Positions 5,951-12,406 of a DNA stretch of 12,571 bases are shown in pieces. The stretch comes from Candidatus Doudnabacteria bacterium Gr01-1014_77. Lineage in GTDB: Bacteria > Patescibacteriota > Doudnabacteria > UBA920 > VMFF01. The DNA is taken from contig VMFF01000032.1 in NCBI GenBank assembly GCA_007375915.1, positions 1 to 12,571 of the forward strand, in the 5' to 3' direction. Position 1 is the first letter of the stretch; every line of letters begins with the position of its first letter. Both the position numbers and the translations under genes were made by a program. The notes beneath the pieces were generated by a model. That model was not told the DNA's origin. It did no database searches and saw only the letters and a program-made list of their open reading frames with translations.

Positions 5951-6361
5951 ATGAAAAAAAATAAACTCGTAAAATTATTAGCATCTATTGGATTAGCTTA
6001 CGCAATTCTGGTAATACCAGTGTTTACTTTTGCGGCTGATCCGCCACCAGCACAAAATAATGGTGGTGGTTCATGTAACATAGATGGATTTAATACAACA
6101 GATACTAAGCTTTGTAACCCTCTTCCTGATAAAGATCTTGGAGGATTAGTTTACAGACTGATTAACTATATTTTGATAGGGATTTCATCAATGGCAATTG
6201 TTACTATAGTTATTGCAGCGTTTACTATAGTAAGTTCCCAAGGGAATGAAGAAGCGGTTAAAGGTGCTAGAACATCTATTTCCTGGGCTGTTGTTGGTAT
6301 TGTTTTAGCACTTCTTGCGTATTCAATCGCATCAATTATTGAAAGTGCAGTAACAAGATAA
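5951..6361 (+). CDS. T4SS pilin-like membrane protein, paralogue 2
   Basis: The 136-residue product begins at ATG 5951; an in-frame TTG at 5939 would overlap the previous gene and place four extra residues before a normal MKKNK signal-peptide start. The signal peptide ends near A28. The exposed segment is Pro/Gly/Asn-rich with C42 and C55. Helices span about 66-95 and 108-132, around the loop VSSQGNEEAVKGARTS, which carries the family's GNEE-x-KG signature. It sits 1 nt after paralogue 1 and 2 nt before paralogue 3, with no separate ribosome binding site visible, which favours reinitiation from the upstream gene. It probably forms part of the same surface structure as its neighbours. Confidence 0.75.
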   Translation: MKKNKLVKLLASIGLAYAILVIPVFTFAADPPPAQNNGGGSCNIDGFNTTDTKLCNPLPDKDLGGLVYRLINYILIGISSMAIVTIVIAAFTIVSSQGNEEAVKGARTSISWAVVGIVLALLAYSIASIIESAVTR

Positions 6362-6363
6362 TT

Positions 6364-7203
6364 ATGAAAAAACTATTTTCAATCTTTTTCTTTATAGCAG
6401 TAGCAACAATGCCAGTTATGGTATTTGCGGCTATAGATCCACAATGTCCTGGTACTGAAAAGTCTCTAGGGGGACTTGCTCCACTTTTCCATACAAAAAT
6501 TTGTAGTCTAAACGAACTATCATTGTTCGTAGTGAACTTTCTTTTGAGCATTATAGCTGTCATCTCAGTTCTCTTTGTAATGATAGGTGGTTTTAGATAT
6601 GTCACTTCAAATGGTAATGAAGAAGCAGCATCCAAAGGAAGACAAACAGTTACTAATGCAATAATAGGGTTAGTAATAGCACTGCTTTCATACACAATTA
6701 TTAGAATTTCAGTTAATACCTTTTCTAGCAGTTTTGATACAGAATCTACAAGTCAATCACAATCTGAATCTCAAGACACAAGTCAAAATAACGATCCACA
6801 AGCAGCCTACGCTAATCTTGTTTCTGGTATTGAGTTAACAGGAACGCCAGATGGAGCGTTGGTTCTTAATGCAAGCGGATCAGTGAAGGATATGCAGGCT
6901 TCCTGCCCTGGTTTTACTGGAGCAGTGGTTGAAGGTTCAGCGATTGTAAATCACAGTGTATTAGATTCAAATAACCCAAGTTTGATTGATACAAGGTATA
7001 CAGTTATTAACGAGATGAGTGTAAGCGGTGATAATTTTTCTTCGGTTTTAAACTGGGCAGCTCGTTTTGCGCAGCCACTGATAAGAAGCGGTGAGTCTGA
7101 TTCTTCTGTTGTTTTACACGTTGAGTATGATCCAGGTGCAAGTTGTTCAGTTATAAAGTTTGATAAAACCTACAAGTCCAGTGACCTTATCAGTGCAGGT
7201 TAA
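6364..7203 (+). CDS. T4SS pilin-like protein with a long C-terminal extension, paralogue 3
   Basis: Residues 1-120 are a standard family member: signal peptide to about residue 22, an exposed loop with C28 and C47, helix about 52-76, the signature GGFRYVTSNGNEEAASKGRQT (75-95), and a helix about 97-118. The protein then continues for about 160 residues, unlike its relatives. First comes a linker rich in Ser, Gln, Thr and Asp (about 121-146). Then comes a domain of about 130 residues with alternating hydrophobic strands and a second cysteine pair (C181, C261). I do not recognise this domain. With the usual topology it would lie on the same outer face as the N-terminal loop, so it could be a displayed tip, adhesin or ligand-binding part. 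It is 279 residues against 135-178 for its neighbours. Confidence 0.7.
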   Translation: MKKLFSIFFFIAVATMPVMVFAAIDPQCPGTEKSLGGLAPLFHTKICSLNELSLFVVNFLLSIIAVISVLFVMIGGFRYVTSNGNEEAASKGRQTVTNAIIGLVIALLSYTIIRISVNTFSSSFDTESTSQSQSESQDTSQNNDPQAAYANLVSGIELTGTPDGALVLNASGSVKDMQASCPGFTGAVVEGSAIVNHSVLDSNNPSLIDTRYTVINEMSVSGDNFSSVLNWAARFAQPLIRSGESDSSVVLHVEYDPGASCSVIKFDKTYKSSDLISAG

Positions 7204-7236
7204 TTAGGGTAATTTTCCTTTTACTAATAATTATTG

Positions 7237-7242
7237 TATAAT
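7237..7242 (+). promoter_or_regulatory. -10 box upstream of pilin-like paralogue 4
   Basis: A perfect TATAAT lies in the 65-base gap after paralogue 3, with TG directly before it rather than one base away and no clear -35. A start near 7249 would give a 20-nt leader carrying the ribosome binding site. It would let paralogues 4 and 5 be expressed separately from 1-3. Confidence 0.4.
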
Positions 7243-7255
7243 TTAAGACATGGAA

Positions 7256-7263
7256 GGGGGTGA
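7256..7263 (+). promoter_or_regulatory. Ribosome binding site selecting the TTG start of paralogue 4
   Basis: GGGGGTGA, one mismatch from the ideal GGAGGTGA, lies 5 nt before TTG 7269. The next gene has the same layout: GAGGTGA at 7705-7711, then 4 nt, then ATG 7716. This favours TTG 7269 over the GTG at 7260, which lies within the site itself. Confidence 0.6.
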
Positions 7264-7268
7264 GAAAT

Positions 7269-7676
7269 TTGAAACTAAGCAAAATTAATTTCCTCAAAGT
7301 CGGCGAAGTAATACTAGCTTTGACATTGGTATTAACACCAACAGCTTTTGCTTTTGCTGAACTGTACCAGCCTGGTTGTAGTTCATTTAACGGCGCATTG
7401 CGTTGTGATGCTTCAAACACAGGGATTAACGACATTATCATCAAAGTATTGAACATCCTGTTGGGAGTTGCTTTCTTGGTTGCCGTATTATTCTTAGTTA
7501 TTGGCGGTTTCCGATACATCACCTCAGCAGGTAATGAAGAAGTCGCAGGCAAAGGAAGAGCAACAATTATAAATGCCTTGATAGGTGTTGTAGTAATTAT
7601 TCTTTCATACGTTATTGTTCAGGTGGTTGCAAGAACTGTTACAAATGCTGGTAACACTGCAAATACCCCAACCTAA
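7269..7676 (+). CDS. T4SS pilin-like membrane protein, paralogue 4
   Basis: The 135-residue product starts at TTG 7269, chosen from the strong ribosome binding site just upstream. The signal peptide ends near A28-A30 (TAFAFA). The exposed segment is the shortest of the five and holds C37 and C46. Helices lie at about 55-80 and 98-122, around the signature GGFRYITSAGNEEVAGKGR (79-97). A short Asn/Thr tail follows. With paralogue 5 it forms a pair that has strong ribosome binding sites, unlike the tightly packed paralogues 1-3. That suggests higher expression, perhaps as the major subunits. The role is inferred from family resemblance. Confidence 0.75.
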   Translation: MKLSKINFLKVGEVILALTLVLTPTAFAFAELYQPGCSSFNGALRCDASNTGINDIIIKVLNILLGVAFLVAVLFLVIGGFRYITSAGNEEVAGKGRATIINALIGVVVIILSYVIVQVVARTVTNAGNTANTPT

Positions 7677-7715
7677 TTAACATAAGTTACTCTTTTAAGA
7701 GAGTGAGGTGAAAAA

Positions 7716-8183
7716 ATGAAAAAAAAGATTTTAACATTGGCATTCGCATTAATCTTGGGTGGAACAAGTCTTTTTGCTTTTTCACCTCTGATTCCAAAAG
7801 CTTCAGCTGCTGCAGCTGATTCAACCATCTGTGGAAATACCCCTAAGGGTATTTTGCAGGAAGGTATGATTTTGAGACCTGATCCAAAAACAGGATTATG
7901 TCTTCCAATGAAAGCATCTGACGTTGGTAAACCCGACACAGTTAATACTTTGTTGGTTAGGGTTATAAACATAATCCTTTCAATTTCAGCCAGCCTTGCC
8001 ATATTGTTCGTTGTTATCGGTGGATTTAAATACATTACCTCAAATGGTAATGAAGAAGCAGCAAGCAAAGGCAGACAAACATTGGTTAATGCAATCATAG
8101 GTTTAGTTATAATAATCTTGGCATATACGATTGTTCGTATAGCAGTTAATACCACAAGTAGTGGTGGAACTTTTGGCTTTTAA
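7716..8183 (+). CDS. T4SS pilin-like membrane protein, paralogue 5
   Basis: The 155-residue product has a signal peptide of about 30-32 residues ending in an Ala-rich stretch. The exposed region carries C39 and C62. Helices span about 80-102 and 122-145, around GGFKYITSNGNEEAASKGRQ (102-121). The signature loop and second helix closely match paralogue 3, pointing to a recent duplication between them. A clear ribosome binding site (GAGGTGA, 7705-7711) precedes the ATG. A small inverted repeat, ACTCT...AGAGT, lies just before that site in the 39-base gap. This is the last gene of the cluster; a strong terminator begins 10 bases after its stop. Confidence 0.78.
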   Translation: MKKKILTLAFALILGGTSLFAFSPLIPKASAAAADSTICGNTPKGILQEGMILRPDPKTGLCLPMKASDVGKPDTVNTLLVRVINIILSISASLAILFVVIGGFKYITSNGNEEAASKGRQTLVNAIIGLVIIILAYTIVRIAVNTTSSGGTFGF

Positions 8184-8192
8184 AGACCTAGT

Positions 8193-8220
8193 AAAAAAGC
8201 CCCTGAACAGGGGCTTTTTT
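8193..8220 (+). terminator. Strong intrinsic terminator closing the pilin-like cluster
   Basis: An A-run, then GCCCCTG (8199-8205) pairing with CAGGGGC (8208-8214), then six T's (8215-8220). Because A's flank one side and T's the other, it could act in both directions. It separates the cluster from tRNA-Leu. Confidence 0.85.
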
Positions 8221-8234
8221 AATTCCTCAACAAA

Positions 8235-8243
8235 TGTTAATAT
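8235..8243 (+). promoter_or_regulatory. Possible extended -10 promoter for tRNA-Leu
   Basis: TGT-TAATAT lies 20 bases before the tRNA and would give a start near 8250, with a leader of about 13 nt. The only -35 at the right spacing is the T-tract of the terminator, so support is modest. Confidence 0.35.
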
Positions 8244-8263
8244 TCATTAAGCCAAACACTTAA

Positions 8264-8350
8264 GCCGACGTGGCGGAATTGGCATACGCGCATGCCTTAG
8301 GAGCATGTTCCTTAACGGGATTGAGAGTTCAAGTCTCTCCGTCGGCACCA
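8264..8350 (+). tRNA. tRNA-Leu, anticodon UAG
   Basis: A full class II tRNA with a long variable arm. Acceptor GCCGACG (8264-8270) pairs with CGTCGGC (8340-8346), followed by discriminator A and an encoded CCA (8348-8350). The anticodon stem CATGC/GCATG encloses the loop CTTAGGA, so the anticodon is TAG at 8298-8300, which reads CUN leucine codons. The T-loop TTCAAGT is present. The gene sits between the pilin terminator and ftsH; the CCA end is 32 bases before the ftsH ATG. Confidence 0.95.
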
Positions 8351-8357
8351 AAATAAT

Positions 8358-8373
8358 TGATAATATATATAAT
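8358..8373 (+). promoter_or_regulatory. -10 elements for ftsH
   Basis: Two overlapping candidates occur: extended TGA-TAATAT (8358-8366) and TATAAT (8368-8373). The second ends 9 bases before ATG 8383, so it would give an essentially leaderless mRNA; the first gives about 10 nt. No Shine-Dalgarno sequence is evident. Read-through from tRNA-Leu is also possible, since no terminator lies between. Confidence 0.4.
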
Positions 8374-8382
8374 AGAAGAAAT

Positions 8383-10032
8383 ATGAGCAAATTTTTTAAA
8401 AATGCGGGAATAGTAGTTTTGATTTTCGTTGGTATAGCGCTTGTTGCATCAAGTTTTAGTGGTGGCGTTAAGATCAAAGAAGTCGGATTAAGCTCGGTTG
8501 TAGAGCAAGTAAACAAAGGCGAAGTTGTAAAAATTGAAATCAGTGAATCTGATACAAGCCTTTTGGTTACTCTTAAAGATGGAACAAAAGAAATTACAAC
8601 TAAAGAAAAAAGTGTTTCCCTTTTTGATACATTAAAGAACAGAGGGGTTGCTCAGGAAAAAATAAATGCAATAGATATAACTCCGCTTCAAAGAGGTCCT
8701 GTGTCTGCAATATTTAGCGCTATCCTACCATTTCTTCTTCCTTTCTTAATCTTTATTGTCCTTATATATTTCATGATGCGTAATGTTCAAGGTGCAAATA
8801 ATAAGGCAATGTCATTTGGGCAGTCTGGTGCAAGATTACAAGATGATAGAAAAAAGAAAGTAACTTTTGCTGATGTAGCTGGTGTAAAAGAAGCAAAAGA
8901 AGAATTAAAAGAAGTTGTTGAGTTTTTGAAGTATCCACAAAAGTTTTTACAATTAGGTGCAAGAATTCCAAAAGGAGTTTTACTTCTAGGTTCTCCTGGT
9001 GTTGGTAAGACGTTATTAGCAAGAGCTGTTGCTGGAGAAGCAAATGTTCCTTTTTTCCATATGTCAGGTTCTGAATTCGTAGAAATGTTTGTTGGAGTTG
9101 GAGCATCTAGAGTTAGAGACTTATTCAAAAAAGCAAAACGCCATGCACCTTGCATTGTGTTTATAGACGAAATAGATGCTGTAGGTAGACAAAGAGGGGC
9201 AGGCTTGGGTGGCTCTCATGATGAAAGAGAACAGACATTAAACCAAATCTTGGTTGAGATGGATGGTTTTGATACAGATACCAACGTAATAGTCATAGCT
9301 GCAACAAATAGACCGGATGTGTTAGATCCAGCCCTGCTTCGCCCTGGGCGTTTTGATAGACAGGTTGTAATTGACCCCCCAGATATTAATGACAGAGAGC
9401 AGATATTAATAGTTCATGCTAAAGGAAAACCTTTGGCTAAAAGTGTTAACTTAAGAAAAATAGCAGAACGAACTGCGGGTTTTTCAGGAGCAGACCTTTC
9501 CAACTTGATTAACGAAGCAGCCATATTAGCAGCTCGTATGAACAACAAGGAAGTTACTGAAATGAACCTTAAGGAAGCAATAGAGAAAGTAATGCTAGGT
9601 CCTGAAAGAAAGAGTCATATCCTTTCAAAGAAAGAAAAAGAAGTCACTGCATACCACGAAGGAGGGCATGCATTAGTTGCGTCAGTTTTACCAAATGCAG
9701 ATATGGTACATAAAGTCTCAGTTATTAGCAGAGGTAGAGCAGCAGGATACACAATGAAAGTTCCTTCAGAAGACAAACACCTCCACACAAAGAGCGAATT
9801 TTTAGAAGACATTGCAGTTTCTCTAGCAGGCCTTGCAGCAGAAAGACTAGTCTTTAATGAACAAACAACTGGTGCATCTAATGATCTGAAAGTTTCAACA
9901 GCCCTAGCTCGTCGTTTAGTAACAATGTATGGTATGAGCGATGAAATGGGTCCAATGACCTTTGGTGATACACATGAAATGATTTTTCTAGGAAGAGATT
10001 TAGCAGAACAAAGAAATTACTCACGCTGTTGA
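8383..10032 (+). CDS. ftsH: FtsH ATP-dependent zinc metalloprotease, C-terminally truncated
   Basis: FtsH is a membrane-bound hexameric AAA+ protease that extracts and degrades misfolded membrane proteins and some regulators. The start is ATG 8383 (549 residues); the open frame extends upstream only into tRNA-Leu. Visible are a TM helix (8-25), an extracytoplasmic domain, a second TM (about 108-131), Walker A GSPGVGKT (203-210), Walker B IVFIDEID (258-265), the second region of homology ending RPGRFDR (320-326), the zinc site HEGGH (425-429) and the third ligand D501 in GASNDL. The family normally continues about 75-100 residues past FLGRDLAEQRNYS. Here the frame ends at once in R-C-TGA. It is the only gene in the window ending in TGA; the others end in TAA or TAG. 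A charged frame follows in +1. Either the gene is damaged or the assembly has a deletion. The identity is certain; protease function is doubtful. Confidence 0.9.
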   Translation: MSKFFKNAGIVVLIFVGIALVASSFSGGVKIKEVGLSSVVEQVNKGEVVKIEISESDTSLLVTLKDGTKEITTKEKSVSLFDTLKNRGVAQEKINAIDITPLQRGPVSAIFSAILPFLLPFLIFIVLIYFMMRNVQGANNKAMSFGQSGARLQDDRKKKVTFADVAGVKEAKEELKEVVEFLKYPQKFLQLGARIPKGVLLLGSPGVGKTLLARAVAGEANVPFFHMSGSEFVEMFVGVGASRVRDLFKKAKRHAPCIVFIDEIDAVGRQRGAGLGGSHDEREQTLNQILVEMDGFDTDTNVIVIAATNRPDVLDPALLRPGRFDRQVVIDPPDINDREQILIVHAKGKPLAKSVNLRKIAERTAGFSGADLSNLINEAAILAARMNNKEVTEMNLKEAIEKVMLGPERKSHILSKKEKEVTAYHEGGHALVASVLPNADMVHKVSVISRGRAAGYTMKVPSEDKHLHTKSEFLEDIAVSLAGLAAERLVFNEQTTGASNDLKVSTALARRLVTMYGMSDEMGPMTFGDTHEMIFLGRDLAEQRNYSRC

Positions 10033-10066
10033 GCACGTTCACAAAGAAAAAGAAACTAAAAAATAA
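10022..10066 (+). pseudogene. Possible out-of-frame remnant of the FtsH tail
   Basis: In the +1 frame relative to ftsH, the bases right after RNYS encode HAVEHVHKEKETKK and then TAA, a charged tail of the kind that ends many FtsH proteins and with the stop type used by most neighbours. It stops just before the ribosome binding site of the next gene. This fits an internal deletion of the C-terminal helices that also shifted the frame. It may equally be chance. Confidence 0.35.
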
Positions 10067-10081
10067 TCAAAGGAAGGTAAC

Positions 10082-11002
10082 ATGTTAAGCCTTTCTGAAA
10101 TATTAACAAGAGCATATATATATACCAAGAACCATAAGTCCTTATGGTTTTTTGGTTTTTTTCTGACAGGTTGGGGGGTTATGAACTTTGTTAGAAGAGT
10201 AGATTTAAATGCAGACCATTTAGATAGGTATTACAGACATATCTTAAATTACGTAACAAATCATCCTCTAGAATTAGTTATTTCGATAATTTCTTTAATA
10301 TTATTAATTGTTATTGCTTCTTTTGTTGGTGCAATAGCAAGATCCTCTATAATTCACGCAGCTGATCTTTTGGACAAAGAAGAGCCAGTAACTTTCCGAG
10401 CTGTATTAAAATATGCAACTAAGTCAGTTTGGAGAGTATTTTTCGCAGGACTTTTTACAAATGCTGTAATAATATTCTTTTTCGCTTGGTTAGCTTTACC
10501 TTTGTGGTTAGTTTTTAAAAATGGTTTTGAATTAAGAGGATTTATTTTAATCGTTGCTGCCTTAGTCATATTCATACCAATAATAATAGTTTTGTCATTA
10601 GTTAACATTTTCGCTTGTTGTTACATAGTCATATACAAGCTTAAATTAAAAGATGCCTTTGCCAGCGCTTTTGATTTGCTCGCTGTTTTTTGGCAGCAAG
10701 TAATCGCCTTGTTTGTAATGCTTTTTGTTATATATTTCTTCTTCTTTTTCTTTTCGGCAACATTGGTTGGATTCATAGGAGTGCTTGCATACTTACCTAT
10801 TATTCTGGTAAAATCACTATCACTGCAATGGTTTGCAGCGATCATTCTAGCTTTAATAGTAATTTTGAGTCTTGCTCTTCTTTTGGTAAATGCAATATTA
10901 AATGTTTTTACCAATTTTGCTTGGACCATATTTTTCTTAGATATAGTTAAAGCAAAGTATATAAAGGACGCAAAACCAGTTGGACAACACGCGGGCGGTT
11001 AG
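10082..11002 (+). CDS. Multi-pass membrane protein of unknown function
   Basis: The 306-residue protein has about six or seven hydrophobic segments: roughly 18-37, 64-86, 118-146, 152-185, 203-225, 226-243 and 249-285. The soluble parts are short; the most notable are DLNADHLDRYYRH (41-53) and IIHAADLLDKEEPVTF (90-105). The overall pattern (N-terminal ALKYTWKHK-like helix, repeated helix pairs, a LDLLxxxW-like motif) resembles the uncharacterised membrane domains often annotated as DUF or glycerophosphodiester phosphodiesterase membrane domain, but no active site is visible. I would not assign a function. A clear ribosome binding site (GGAAGG, 10072-10077) supports ATG 10082. The stop codon TAG (11000-11002) lies inside tRNA-Val, with 10 bases of overlap. 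Confidence 0.75.
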   Translation: MLSLSEILTRAYIYTKNHKSLWFFGFFLTGWGVMNFVRRVDLNADHLDRYYRHILNYVTNHPLELVISIISLILLIVIASFVGAIARSSIIHAADLLDKEEPVTFRAVLKYATKSVWRVFFAGLFTNAVIIFFFAWLALPLWLVFKNGFELRGFILIVAALVIFIPIIIVLSLVNIFACCYIVIYKLKLKDAFASAFDLLAVFWQQVIALFVMLFVIYFFFFFFSATLVGFIGVLAYLPIILVKSLSLQWFAAIILALIVILSLALLLVNAILNVFTNFAWTIFFLDIVKAKYIKDAKPVGQHAGG

Positions 11003-11067
11003 CTCAGTGGTAGAGCATCTCTTTGACGTAGAGAGGGTCATAGGTTCAAATCCTATACCGCCCACCA
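10993..11067 (+). tRNA. tRNA-Val, anticodon GAC
   Basis: A canonical tRNA: acceptor GGGCGGT (10993-10999) pairs with ACCGCCC (11057-11063); D-stem GCTC/GAGC; anticodon stem TCTCT/AGAGA around TTGACGT, giving anticodon GAC; T-arm ATAGG-TTCAAAT-CCTAT; discriminator A and an encoded CCA (11065-11067). It overlaps the end of the upstream membrane-protein gene and lies 7 nt before the rnc start codon. No promoter of its own is evident, so it seems embedded in a tricistronic transcript. Confidence 0.95.
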
Positions 11068-11074
11068 GACATAT

Positions 11075-11758
11075 ATGGATATACAAGCATTAGAAAAAAC
11101 CCTAAAAGTTAAATTCAATAACCCTGATCTTTTAATGACAGCGGTTACTCACCGTTCATATTTAAACGAGAACAGGGCTTTTCATTTGCCTCACAACGAA
11201 AGATTAGAGTTCTTGGGAGATGCTGTTTTAGAGCTCATTTCAACGCGATATCTTTACGAAAATTACCCTCATCCAGAAGGAGAGCTAACAAACTTTCGTT
11301 CAGCACTTGTTAACTACAGAATGCTTTCTGAGATAGCAAGGAAACTAAATGTTGAAGAATATTTGTTAATGAGCAAGGGCGAAGCAAAAGATACTGGAAG
11401 AGCAAGACAAGTTATTCTCGCAAATGCACTCGAGGCAATTATCGGAGCAATATATTTAGACCTTGGTTATGAAGCAGCAAAAGAGTTTGTCCTAAGAGAT
11501 ATAGTTGTAGAGCTCCCTTCCATAATCAACGAAGGTTCATACATGGATCCAAAAAGTAAGCTTCAAGAAATAGTTCAGGAAAAACAAGGTATCACTCCTT
11601 CATACCAAGTAATTTCAGAACAAGGACCAGATCACGACAAAGTTTTCTTAGTAGGAGTGTTCATCGGTAATACAAGAGTTGGAGAAGGAAAAGGTCCTTC
11701 AAAACAAGAAGCTGAAGTAGCAGCAGCAGAAAATGCATTGAAAGAGAATAGGTTTTAG
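11075..11758 (+). CDS. rnc: Ribonuclease III
   Basis: The 227-residue enzyme cleaves double-stranded RNA, including rRNA precursors and structured mRNAs, as a homodimer. The N-terminal nuclease domain carries the signature NERLEFLGDAVLEL (41-54, with E42, E45 and D49). The second metal-site motif LANALEAIIGAIYLD (115-129) has E120 conserved, while the position of E. coli D114 is Asn (N117), a change I recall seeing in other bacterial homologues. The C-terminal dsRNA-binding domain spans about 158-224 (DPKSKLQEIVQEK ... GKGPSKQEAEVAAAENAL). ATG 11075 lies only 7 nt after the tRNA-Val CCA end and lacks a ribosome binding site, so maturation of that tRNA would leave an almost leaderless mRNA. 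A good terminator follows. Confidence 0.95.
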   Translation: MDIQALEKTLKVKFNNPDLLMTAVTHRSYLNENRAFHLPHNERLEFLGDAVLELISTRYLYENYPHPEGELTNFRSALVNYRMLSEIARKLNVEEYLLMSKGEAKDTGRARQVILANALEAIIGAIYLDLGYEAAKEFVLRDIVVELPSIINEGSYMDPKSKLQEIVQEKQGITPSYQVISEQGPDHDKVFLVGVFIGNTRVGEGKGPSKQEAEVAAAENALKENRF

Positions 11759-11773
11759 AAAAGAATAAATTAA

Positions 11774-11799
11774 AATCCGGAAATATTTCCGGATTTTTT
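11774..11799 (+). terminator. Intrinsic terminator after rnc
   Basis: AATCCGGAAA (11774-11783) pairs perfectly with TTTCCGGATT (11786-11795), followed by T's to 11799. It begins 15 bases after the rnc stop and faces the terminator of the - strand genes. Confidence 0.85.
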
Positions 11800-11807
11800 G
11801 TTTGTAT

Positions 11808-11850
11808 AAATGCGAAAGCCCCGGACTCTGACAAATGTCAGAACCGGGGC
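11808..11850 (-). terminator. Hairpin terminator of the - strand G+C-rich unit
   Basis: CCGGGGC (11844-11850) pairs with GCCCCGG (11818-11824). Inside is a second stem, TCTGAC (11827-11832) with GTCAGA (11837-11842), and an AAAT loop. Read on the - strand, the stem is followed by TTTCGCATTTAT, a broken U-tract. It lies 15 bases past the stop of the last - strand gene. Confidence 0.65.
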
Positions 11851-11865
11851 AGACGCACACAACAA

Positions 11866-12213
11866 CTACCAGCCCTTACCTGTTCGGTGCCACTCCATGG
11901 AGCGCTTCGCGCCTTCGCGCCAGGCGCTGAAGAAGTGGCGTATCGCTGGCCGGCCGGGGATGATCGAGAGAAGCATCAGAGTGAAACCGAGGGTAGGCAG
12001 ACCCTCGAGCACCTCGCGGAAGCCGACTCCGAAGATGAGCATCGCCATGATGGTTTGCAGGATCTCGCGGCGATTGTGCTGTACGTATTCCACGAGCTCG
12101 TCCCATAGATCGTACAGACCATCTAGGATTGTGGCGACGACAGCAAGCACGATGCATCCCAGAATCGCCAGGACGTTCAGGGTCTGCGCGATGAGCCAAC
12201 GGAGAAAGGACAT
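11866..12213 (-). CDS. Hypothetical membrane protein in the G+C-rich block
   Basis: The 115-residue protein is not recognised. It has a hydrophobic helix at about 5-30, an acidic/polar segment DGLYDLWDELVEYVQHNRRE (31-50), then one or two hydrophobic stretches at about 51-64 and 72-88. A basic C-terminus with several Trp/Arg residues (SAWREGAKRSMEWHR) follows, likely cytoplasmic. A ribosome binding site, GAGGA, lies 6 nt before its ATG on the - strand. The ATG is 1 nt after the TAG of the upstream gene (TAGCATG), so the two are coupled. Its G+C content is about 60%, far above the rest of the window, indicating a foreign origin. The + strand frame over the same bases is Arg/Ser-rich without a plausible fold, which supports the - strand reading. 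Confidence 0.6.
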   Translation of the reverse strand: MSFLRWLIAQTLNVLAILGCIVLAVVATILDGLYDLWDELVEYVQHNRREILQTIMAMLIFGVGFREVLEGLPTLGFTLMLLSIIPGRPAIRHFFSAWREGAKRSMEWHRTGKGW

Positions 12214-12214
12214 G

Positions 12215-12406
12215 CTAGTTCCTCGGGTGAGGGTTCTTCGGTTCCGTGCCGCAGAGGTAGAAAAAGGCGCCGTACAGCACGCCCTGTCCGATCAGGGCCA
12301 TCCATCCGATGTCTAACTTGAGCAACTCGTTGGCGAAGATCCAGACCAACATCGTTGCCAGACCGATGGCCAGGACTAGGTGAAAAAGTACCTTGGTGAT
12401 TGACAT
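12215..12406 (-). CDS. Small hypothetical membrane protein in the G+C-rich block
   Basis: The 63-residue product has two hydrophobic helices (about 5-26 and 33-52) separated by a short ANELLKLD turn, and a polar Pro-rich tail. Its family is unknown. It is the first gene of a two-gene - strand unit, preceded by a good promoter about 90 bases upstream, and it is followed at once by the 115-residue membrane protein. A weak CGAGAG lies before the ATG. Small paired membrane proteins like these occur as holins, phage superinfection factors, toxins or plasmid functions, but nothing in the sequence decides among these. Confidence 0.55.
   Translation of the reverse strand: MSITKVLFHLVLAIGLATMLVWIFANELLKLDIGWMALIGQGVLYGAFFYLCGTEPKNPHPRN

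Noticed and set aside
7250..7288. 12-codon frame ATG 7250 overlapping the start of pilin-like paralogue 4
   Set aside because: Its sequence is explained by the ribosome binding site GGGGGTGA; no ribosome binding site of its own is possible given the predicted transcript start.
5413..8183. Type IVa (PilA-type) pilins
   Set aside because: There is no prepilin peptidase motif with a single N-terminal helix. The proteins have cleavable Sec signals and two later membrane helices, as in VirB2/TrbC-type proteins.
8305..8382. Upstream extension of ftsH to an ATG inside tRNA-Leu
   Set aside because: It would translate tRNA sequence. The start at 8383 matches the usual FtsH N-terminus just before the first helix.
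10021..10066. TGA read as glycine (code 25) to extend FtsH
   Set aside because: Read-through would add a short Arg-rich tail unlike FtsH, and no other gene contains an in-frame TGA.
11810..12316. 168-codon + strand reading frame through the G+C-rich block
   Set aside because: It starts in AT-rich DNA, runs through the rnc-side hairpin, and is Arg/Ser-rich with no hydrophobic core. The - strand genes have coupling, a ribosome binding site, a promoter and a terminator.
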